From positions 4,355,001-4,419,000 of the forward strand of contig CM060831.1 of assembly GCA_030762175.1 (NCBI GenBank): a DNA stretch of 64,000 nt. The letters are read 5' to 3'. This stretch comes from Metallyticus violacea (taxonomy: Eukaryota > Arthropoda > Insecta > Mantodea > Metallyticidae). The position numbers and the translations under genes were made by a program. Positions 60,801-64,000 of this stretch are shown here, piece by piece. The notes under the pieces are model-generated. The model saw only the letters and a list, made by a program, of their open reading frames with translations. It did not search any database and was not told where the DNA came from. How positions within the stretch are numbered: position 1 is the stretch's first letter; the number at the start of each line of letters is the position of its first letter.

Positions 60801-63342
60801 TGTGACAATTTCTGCATGGAATTGAAGTGTTAATTGCAGTAAATTCAAAGATAAGCTATTAAGATAGCATTGCTTTTATTCATTGTCTTGAGCTACTTTG
60901 AAATACACACCACAGAGGCTTTCTCTTACATTTTTAAAGAGATACTGATATGTAGATGATGTATTAACCATAATAAACAAGTCAGCAGCAGATCAGGAAA
61001 GACTTGTGTATAAAGAGTGGCACAAGGGATATGATGGGGGATACATTTCCAAATTAATAGGTTCAGAATAGGATCTTTGTAAGTAAAAGATATTAAAAAT
61101 TCTAGAAAAAAGAGAGGCCCAGTTGAACATAGTAATTGGTGTAAGTATAATTATAACTTTGTTAATGATTGAAGAAATTGAATTGAATCCTAGTTCAGTT
61201 CGAAATTTTTAACCAGTTAGATGGATTGGAAGATTGTCCAGAAAGAAAGATAAATATGGTTGCTTCAGAAATTAAAAATGAAATCAAAGAAGAATTTAAG
61301 GGAGTAAAATGAGATATAGAAGGGGAGAAGCTGAGAGGGATTAAGTTGGAGGAAAGAAGTTAATTTTGATATTAGCTGGTGTGAAGGAGAGAAGAGATGT
61401 GAATCCACTTTAAGAAATACAAGAAATCCTCACACAGAAACTCAAAACAGATTAATATGTCTGGGTGAATGTAGAACCATTTATAATTTGGAAGCAGATG
61501 GTTAGTAATAGAATGATAATTGTTAAGCTTGGCACATCTCAGATCATTATGAAATATTAGAACCAAGAGGCTAAAAGGGTTGCTTGACTCATATTAGGAA
61601 TGTTGGAAATTGAGAGGATTTAGAAATAATTGTGAATAGAGCATATGTCCCATCTGTAAAGGAATTGAAGAAGTGATCTATATATTGTTTTAATGTATAA
61701 ATACTAATGAATGAAGGAAGAAAGAAGCTTTTTTATAAAAAATGGCTTAAAATAAGAAAAGTAGTAGCATATTGAAATTTTTTGGAGGAGGACGATTGGA
61801 TTAAGAAATTAGTGAATAAAATAACAATTTTTTTAAGTTTTGTTTGTTTGTTTGTTTGTTTTTTGTTTATTTACGAATGCTGTGTAACATCTCAGGTCAT
61901 CAGCATCCCGTTCAATTCAGGGCGTGAAACAGCCAATAAATTTTGCTCAGAGGCCTCTTCTTTCAGGCTTGAGGTTCTTTTTCGTGCTGTAAATGTACAA
62001 CATGAGACCCATACTTTACTTCCCTTCCAAAGGAAACCATGCTTAGAATTTTTACGCCCGAAAAAATCCATTGATCCTGTCCAGGTTTGAACCTGCAATT
62101 TTGGGTTTAGGAGTCAAGTATGGTTACCACTACACCACCAGGACTGACATTAACTTACTATATTATATTATATTTCACTGTGAAAATACCCACTATTCAA
62201 AACTACTTAGGTGAATAAAGTTAAGAAAAAATGGGTTTCTCAGTATAAAAATAAATAAAAAATGGGGGAGAAGAGTTCAGATAAATTAAATCTTAGTGGT
62301 ACTAGTATATTATAATTATATATATTGGTGTGTGCATCTGCTCTTGCTTTTCGTGTTAATTGATTTGTTGGGATGTGCTATGGCAATAACTATAGGCATT
62401 CATAATTTTGTAATATACACAGAATACATAGAACTCATTAAATAAAAAAAGGGAAGATGCTTTAAAACTTTTGAAAGTTACAAGACCCTACAATACAGTC
62501 AAAACCAAAACATAAAATGTATTGCATTTTTAGATCTGAAGATAATAAAACGTAATATCTGACTGAATTCAGCATCTACAGAAAAAGCACAAGACAATTA
62601 TATTAAAGCCCATAGCTTTAATGCAAGATCATATAAGAAGCAGCATTTAACAGCATGACATGAAAGGCTAATAAAACATACAATGAATAAAAACAAATGC
62701 AGTAATGAAGTATATTAGAAACTACAGAATTTGGGCATAATAAATTTAATGGAATAAGTTTATTCTTGGATACATTATGTTTGATATGAATTTTACGTTT
62801 TAGTTAATGTAACATAATTAGTCTGAAAATTAAATACATGTGTATAAAATGATTTAGGCTTTTATTATTTCTGTAAATTTGTATAATTTTGTGCAAATCA
62901 TGTTATATACTCTGTATCATACAAAAGAAGGAAATGTATTTTATTGTATTATATGTTGTACAAAGCAATTTAATGAACTATGAACAAACTTGTGGCATTT
63001 TTCCACTGCACACGTGTTTCCTGCCATTGATTGGAACAAGGTCATAATAGCTACAGATTGTCAGTGTGGATCTGATAATGGTAGAGTCAGTTGGTAAGGA
63101 AACTATTCCATGGTTGTGTCAGTGCTACTCTTGATAATGATACCTGCAGGTGGCAATAAGTACCATTCTGGCGTATAAGGAAAACACATCCCAAGTTGGT
63201 TCATAGTTCATTGGGTTGCTCTGTATTTATGGTGTAAGGTAACAGTAAAACTTCTTTAACTCTGTCACAGGGCAATGGCAGCTGCCCATGTCCTGCAGGA
63301 CCTTGCCCTTCCCCACCTGTCAGCAAGGAATCATGTGTTTGA
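36643..63342 (+). CDS. ZnT1: Zinc transporter ZnT1, whole gene (12 coding segments)
   Basis: This is a CDF/SLC30 family plasma-membrane exporter that moves zinc out of the cytosol by exchange for protons; this role is known for the family. The coding segments are 36643-36819, 36906-37030, 39532-39629, 42481-42650, 43171-43260, 44719-44797, 53301-53572, 57191-57450, 58555-58666, 58824-about 58943, 59327-59470 and 63271-63342. All introns are GT-AG. Phases agree throughout except at the donor of the tenth segment, which is ambiguous. The protein is about 572 residues, or about 459 without the three cassette exons; human ZnT1 is about 507. Visible hallmarks are TM2 site H43/D47 in ADSFHMLSD, TM5 site H321/D325 in FLHVLADALGS, the His-rich loop HGSSHGHSHG, TM6 with YIDPALS, the C-terminal-domain motif HEFHVWQLAG and a CC-containing Cys-rich tail. 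The upstream 5' UTR exon and the polyadenylation site were not found. The introns are full of transposon remnants. Confidence 0.95.
36906..37030 (+). CDS. ZnT1: ZnT1 exon 2
   Basis: Acceptor ttgcag ends at 36905 and donor AAG|gtgagt starts at 37031. The first intron is only 86 bp. The exon encodes MSPKKWSKNTFGWARAEVLG and onwards, the conserved TM2-TM3 cytosolic loop (KNTFGW.RAEV is diagnostic of the ZnT1 branch), then TM3. It is 125 nt and ends in phase 2. Confidence 0.95.
37660..38420 (-). pseudogene. Unclassified arthropod multi-copy protein, remnant
   Basis: Minus-strand pieces in order are: FVKALPHQGVCFQYL-like start (about 38170), NMLMKFQDLGCSMSLKIHFL (37950-37890), and EMECRYQGRWNVNKIADYCW (37833-37770) with LPKATYKRR. 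These match in order a long protein I recall as present in many near-identical copies in arthropod genomes, presumably of transposon origin. Frame shifted at about 37870. Lies in ZnT1 intron 2. Confidence 0.6.
38700..39245 (+). pseudogene. LINE 3' fragment (RNase H and C-terminus)
   Basis: Plus strand: a post-RNase H stretch (PIFGISAPTAKTAVKTWIGQ with KKLVLGPSNTL) followed by a VEHGQFRKHLCKVG-like piece and SHILFDCPFLVRY (38940-39080). Same family as 33120-34600, opposite orientation; sits in ZnT1 intron 2. Confidence 0.7.
39261..39366 (+). mobile_element. SINE family 1, 3' fragment
   Basis: Only the last 105 bp: gaggcctctgagcaaaattt through ttaaagagcatccttaaata. Confidence 0.8.
39532..39629 (+). 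CDS. ZnT1: ZnT1 exon 3 (TM4)
   Basis: Acceptor atttcattcag ends at 39531 and donor CATG|gtaagt starts at 39630. It encodes RFIEKEEIHEP followed by TM4, ending in GLFLFH. It is 98 nt and leaves one nucleotide (phase 1). That phase matches both the next exon at 42481 and the exon at 53301, so either join keeps the frame. Confidence 0.94.
40343..40625 (-). mobile_element. tRNA-derived SINE, family 2
   Basis: Minus strand: head with gtagccaaggtcgttaagg at 40613-40595, box B ggggtttgatccccacc near 40570-40555, body to 40343. Short direct repeats gcattgta and gtattgtc flank it. A 50-bp scrap of the same tail occurs at 42804-42838. Confidence 0.7.
41110..42007 (+). pseudogene. Nested Tc/mariner-like transposon remnant
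   Basis: The plus-strand frame at 41325-41615 (EVRQRFLDRFPAVHVPHREM, VVNRFRKIGSVVDKKPKVKC) is the helix-turn-helix region of a transposase family common in insects; the catalytic part follows after frame breaks (DKVWFYLHGHVEIQNNRYRD and VHEMPLYDQKIGVW, 41753-41875). The sequence is absent from the related element at 28265-29327, which defines it as an insertion; the exact borders are estimates. Confidence 0.65.
42481..42650 (+). CDS. ZnT1: ZnT1 cassette exon A (cytosolic loop)
   Basis: Acceptor gctgacgcag ends at 42480; donor CAG|gtaaga starts at 42651. The first two bases complete the glycine codon left by exon 3. It encodes 56 polar residues (INAYGLQQIQVASDTLKECN at the start, then a charged stretch) with no membrane segment and only a few histidines. 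Length 170 nt, ending in phase 0. I recognise no homologous loop from other ZnT1 proteins. Assignment to ZnT1 rests on strand, splice signals and phase. Alternatively it could belong to a gene nested in the intron. Confidence 0.65.
43171..43260 (+). CDS. ZnT1: ZnT1 cassette exon B (cytosolic loop)
   Basis: Acceptor tttattttag ends at 43170; donor GAA|gtatgt starts at 43261. It is exactly 90 nt, 30 codons, phase 0 at both ends (VPEMQKPATSDLKARQSLGW and onwards). It could be skipped on its own without disturbing the frame. The sequence is hydrophilic and unrecognised. Confidence 0.62.
43495..44430 (-). pseudogene. mariner element, irritans-like, inactive
   Basis: The minus-strand frame 44320-43853 contains TSEIIDKVQY, ALEVSKIAEALGIS, INDETWVYYYKPETKNQSKQ and KKANCVKSAEKIMVLVFWNV, all typical mariner positions around the first two catalytic aspartates, then VMLIDYFPLE. 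The N-terminal part lies in another frame at 44420-44330. The left border at 43495 reads agggttatttgaaaagtttt, a mariner-type end. Located between ZnT1 cassette exons B and C. Confidence 0.8.
44719..44797 (+). CDS. ZnT1: ZnT1 cassette exon C (cytosolic loop)
   Basis: Acceptor tgtttctag ends at 44718; donor ATAA|gtaagt starts at 44798 and is close to consensus. It encodes an acidic stretch (DMNSESGILNESSTVEEPQE, then SVVNSI). It is 79 nt and leaves one nucleotide, which joins the AG at 53301 to give Lys followed by HGSSHGHSHG. If the donor is not used, the frame stops at the TGA at 44818-44820, which would truncate the protein after TM4. Confidence 0.62.
45243..46789 (+). mobile_element. hAT element with short ends, nonautonomous or decayed
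   Basis: Terminal repeats CAGAGCCTGGAAG at 45243 and its inverse ending at 46789 (cttgcaggctctg) are flanked by 8-bp duplications that agree at six positions (tttattat / ttcgttat). The only clear coding piece is the C-terminal dimerisation region ITSAEVECSFSMMKNALSDK (46518-46577), degenerate upstream. It sits in ZnT1 intron 6. A mutated relative is at 3938. Confidence 0.8.
46800..47530. other. Intronic AT-rich sequence
   Basis: No frame or known repeat recognised. Confidence 0.5.
47535..48600 (+). mobile_element. Second Penelope-like element with foldback 5' end
   Basis: It starts with inverted arms (about 47535-47607 and 47634-47705; cttacttttaaatatggtgg against its inverse). The coding remnant follows: LPFLDIKIIKHQGNLKYEIY and RKNTHTHN (reverse transcriptase end), then scraps of the GIY-YIG domain (YAECEKVYIVKTKRN, about 48185-48230). 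Sequence differs clearly from the 8300 element, so it belongs to another subfamily. In ZnT1 intron 6. Confidence 0.75.
49458..49744 (+). mobile_element. SINE family 1, CpG-depleted
   Basis: Degenerate head, box B gtgggttcaatcccggtt, body and tail. One CpG left by eye, in box B. Confidence 0.8.
49875..50105 (-). mobile_element. SINE family 1, CpG-depleted
   Basis: Minus strand, head decayed. Reads atggatgctctttaacatcc where intergenic copies have acggacgctc; only one CpG remains (ttccgaagg). Confidence 0.85.
50705..52170 (+). pseudogene. Tigger/jerky-like (pogo) transposase pseudogene
   Basis: In order: GTKLAAEFNVGKAMISDWKK (HTH, 51055-51115), a CENP-B-type second domain (ERQKGVPLSCSVIQENALHL and SNGWLN, 51230-51345), DDE remnants with FLPPNVN and a following MDQ-like position (51598-51650), then VICLIAESWENVKKQLLRKS (51760-51820), IPGCEEAEETDVKEWLSEYQ, and an end near 52110. 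Several frame shifts and stops. The left border may be cagtataactctgccattcc at 50709. Intronic in ZnT1. Confidence 0.8.
52180..53275. other. Intronic sequence, possible SINE trace
   Basis: At 52690-52715 a gttgacagttcaaatccc stretch resembles a box B, but no head can be identified. Otherwise nothing recognised. Confidence 0.4.
53301..53572 (+). CDS. ZnT1: ZnT1 exon with His-rich loop and TM5
   Basis: Acceptor tttgttacag ends at 53300; donor GCG|gtaagt starts at 53573. It encodes the His-rich zinc-sensing or zinc-binding loop (HGSSHGHSHG, then SHG and GHSHE), a linker, and SQMNMRGVFLHVLADALGS, which opens TM5 with the second His/Asp pair (H321/D325 counting the cassette). It is 272 nt and ends in phase 0. 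Joined directly to exon 3, the loop would read LFLFHEHGSSHGHSHG, as expected for a typical insect ZnT1. Confidence 0.94.
53573..55980. other. ZnT1 intron 7, unassigned part
   Basis: AT-rich. A gaggtgcaatcaaaatagaa stretch at 55671 and short scraps around 55480-55700 hint at a transposon end, but nothing could be identified. Confidence 0.4.
55985..57000 (-). pseudogene. LINE reverse transcriptase fragment
   Basis: On the minus strand the order is: a RRKIGYDNSRLISITPKAAK-like region near 56720-56660, REVPQSSILNHFLYYLY near 56330-56270, and YTDDLAIILCDKVENLVKTK with NANKLSINNGK (56217-56090). These match the PKP.S.FSK, PQGS.LGP and YADD blocks of I/Jockey-like reverse transcriptases; the catalytic box reads YTDD. 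Broken by stops. Confidence 0.7.
57191..57450 (+). CDS. ZnT1: ZnT1 exon with TM6 and C-terminal domain
   Basis: Acceptor tgcgttgcag ends at 57190; donor TTAG|gtaaga starts at 57451. It encodes a short luminal/extracellular turn (VHFTDWEYEAY), TM6 (IDPALSLILVVLILKSVWPL), LLQESALILLQTVPTHIQVD, and the core of the cytosolic C-terminal domain with VHEFHVWQLAGDRIIASAHI. This is the best-conserved part of the protein. It is 260 nt and ends in phase 2. Confidence 0.96.
57600..58330 (-). pseudogene. mariner transposase fragment
   Basis: Minus strand: a WFRVQARKSSIKDEEH stretch (58150-58100) followed in another frame by TEENIAHVGAIVANGLLTGR (58080-58021), the linker and second HTH of a SETMAR-like mariner. 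Later parts are too degraded to place. In ZnT1 intron 8. Confidence 0.6.
58555..58666 (+). CDS. ZnT1: ZnT1 exon, end of C-terminal domain
   Basis: Acceptor ctcattttag ends at 58554; donor GAG|gtaagc starts at 58667. It encodes RCRNLSEYMKIAEKVKEFFH and then NEGIHSTTIQPEFVEMNE, which completes the ferredoxin-like C-terminal domain (the IHSTTIQPEF strand is typical of ZnT1). It is 112 nt and ends in phase 0. Confidence 0.95.
58824..58943 (+). CDS. ZnT1: ZnT1 exon, Cys-rich tail (3' end uncertain)
   Basis: Acceptor atccctttcag ends at 58823. It encodes YPEDTVQQAPTEDCVLDCPK and then a Cys-rich run with CTLSTCCGPSKHA, as in the tail of ZnT1 proteins. The donor is unclear. Only weak GT sites after 58943 or 58946 keep the next exon's frame. 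The better-looking site CAA|gtagtt (exon end 58935) would put a stop three codons later. The frame also stays open to a stop at 59001-59003, a possible alternative end. Confidence 0.85.
59100..59205 (+). mobile_element. Penelope terminal fragment
   Basis: ccagctgaagatgaaaacatgttctgata with a following agttagtgaagt corresponds to the terminal motif and the taagtgaatggagttagtgt region of other copies. Confidence 0.5.
59327..59470 (+). CDS. ZnT1: ZnT1 penultimate exon (tail)
   Basis: Acceptor gtatatctag ends at 59326; donor CAG|gtaata starts at 59471. It is 144 nt, 48 codons in phase 0 (GRDTPSPGDTPYMCRQRNSA and onwards, ending ASSTPCSTQ). The segment is polar, rich in Ser and Thr, and probably disordered. 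Phase 2 is also open, so frame choice depends on the uncertain donor upstream. Phase 0 is preferred because it joins the terminal exon cleanly. Confidence 0.85.
59850..60345 (-). pseudogene. LINE RNase H fragment
   Basis: The minus-strand frame 60334-60059 reads WCTVYTDGFLKNEEAGFGIY, then YTPLGQYGNNFDGKIIIIRV, the DG/E motifs of the RNase H domain of I/R1/Jockey-type LINEs, where the usual DGS is DGF. Continues with stops to about 59850. In ZnT1 intron 11. Confidence 0.75.
60355..60575 (+). mobile_element. Penelope 3' end with best ribozyme-like motif
   Basis: C-terminal coding scraps (hNPIELS.YLGKIFHPKS-like) followed by acagaagtaccttgggatcc, parallel to 35480, and the terminal motif ctgatgatgagagtgactgt, then ccctgaaacatgtcc (60507-60541). 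Confidence 0.7.
60638..60802 (-). mobile_element. tRNA-derived SINE, family 2
   Basis: Minus-strand copy parallel to 40470-40625: cctccccagcatttaccatt, aagcctggtaaaaacctcag, and head near 60800. CpG-free. Confidence 0.65.
60885..61030 (+). mobile_element. Penelope reverse transcriptase scrap
   Basis: gaaatacacaccacagaggc matches 8352 onward and is followed by YVDDVLTIINKSA (60954-60992). Confidence 0.6.
61040..61860. other. Intronic sequence, unassigned
   Basis: Purine-rich plus strand (61200-61800) without an identifiable frame; ends in a (TTTG)n run at about 61841-61868. Confidence 0.4.
61862..62148 (-). mobile_element. SINE family 1, partly CpG-depleted
   Basis: Full-length minus-strand copy with head at 62148. 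About six CpGs remain by eye, intermediate between the intergenic and the other intronic copies, suggesting a younger insertion. Confidence 0.9.
62445..62700 (+). mobile_element. Penelope reverse transcriptase scrap
   Basis: A FLDLKIIKRNI-like piece and a following IYRKSTRQ-like piece (about 62528-62600) match the end of the RT domain of Penelope-like elements. Highly degraded. Confidence 0.55.
63271..63342 (+). CDS. ZnT1: ZnT1 terminal coding exon
   Basis: Acceptor tctgtcacag ends at 63270. It encodes a Cys/Pro-rich end (GNGSCPCPAGPCPSPPVSKE, then SCV) followed by TGA at 63340-63342. The intron before it is 3.8 kb and full of transposon debris. The 3' UTR continues beyond; I saw no AATAAA before the window ends. 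Confidence 0.85.
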   Translation, partial: GNGSCPCPAGPCPSPPVSKESCV

Positions 63343-64000
63343 CGTTGGTCTCCGAGCTCGCCAGCTGTCAAGTGAGTAGTTAATGTGAACGCCAGCGAGC
63401 TGACTTTCTAGTCTAGTTTTTCAAGCTCATCCCAAGGAGCAGAAATCTCTGGGCAAATGTGGAAGCTTGATAACTTGGAAAATCAAAGCAGCATCCAAGA
63501 TCGAATTTATAAACTGTCCAAAATCAACATGCACTACTACAGATAATGCTAGCTAAATGTTTTAAGGAAGAAGACAAAGATTGAGAAATCAGTGAACAGT
63601 TTGTAGTGTTGTCCTGATAATAATGGTTCCAGCTGAAAAAGTAAATTATAACCGTGCATGTTGCAATGTTGGTTTGTAAAATATGTTGTTTACTCTGAAA
63701 TATTTTGCAACATTGCTTGCCAGCTGGACAGATCTCAACCAAAGAGATTTTGGATACAAAATGAATTCACTTTAGAGACAAATGTTAACTTAGCAATGGC
63801 AATCATAAACTGATATTTTATGTTTAAAGTTTCTTTGATTTTGTATTTGGTAAATTTTGAACTGCATTCTAGCCTAAAAACTTAACAATGTTTTATTTTT
63901 TAAATGTGATATAGCTCTTGCAGTGCCGAAGTTTATCAAATAGAGCCATGTTGTTACATACAATAGATATCTTTGTGTGATTAATCATTTATTTGGTTCA
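63343..64000 (+). other. Presumed ZnT1 3' UTR
   Basis: Sequence after the ZnT1 stop has no coding potential or transposon identity. No canonical polyadenylation signal was seen, so the end may lie beyond the window. Confidence 0.5.

Noticed and set aside
61841..62090. Frame with a Phe/Val-rich start suggesting a signal peptide
   Set aside because: It is the translation of a (TTTG)n run followed by an antisense SINE.

Overview
The window looks like nuclear DNA of an insect with a large, AT-rich, transposon-laden genome. The transposon mix (many mariner copies, tRNA-derived SINEs, Penelope-like elements, hAT and pogo/Tigger remnants) and the long introns would fit a cockroach, a termite or another polyneopteran, but I cannot name a species. 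There is no sign of bacterial genes, operons, rRNA, intact tRNA genes or CRISPR. Almost every open frame outside the one host gene is a decayed transposon or chance.

The one well-supported host gene is a plus-strand cation diffusion facilitator, the plasma-membrane zinc exporter ZnT1 (SLC30A1; ZnT63C in Drosophila). It has twelve coding segments between 36643 and 63342. Eleven of the exon joints agree in phase and give a protein of about 572 residues with both intramembrane His/Asp zinc sites, a His-rich cytosolic loop, the C-terminal domain and a Cys-rich tail. Three of the exons (42481-44797) add 113 codons to the loop. Together they are frame-neutral, so they look like an optional cassette.

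Layout. 1-2300: SINE and mariner debris. About 2300-17900: a CpG-poor block with a Penelope element (7172-9465), two hAT elements (3938 and 13211-15763), an unclassified transposon-like frame (5387-6973), and two isolated possible exons of an unknown gene (10849-10961 plus; 16541-16743 minus). About 17950-32200: CpG-retaining intergenic DNA with SINEs, mariner copies and a Tc1 element. It ends in a CpG-rich segment (31200-32240) with five RFX X-box-like palindromes and a CRE, the best candidate promoter region for ZnT1. About 32240-63400: the CpG-depleted ZnT1 transcription domain, whose introns hold LINE, SINE, hAT, Tigger, mariner and Penelope remnants.

Two themes stand out. First, copies of one SINE keep their CpGs in the intergenic block but have lost nearly all of them inside the ZnT1 introns. 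That is an internal control for gene-body DNA methylation and helps place the transcription start. Second, the Penelope-like copies repeatedly end in a short motif resembling a minimal hammerhead ribozyme, several times folded back as inverted repeats, once with a perfect 13-bp target-site duplication.
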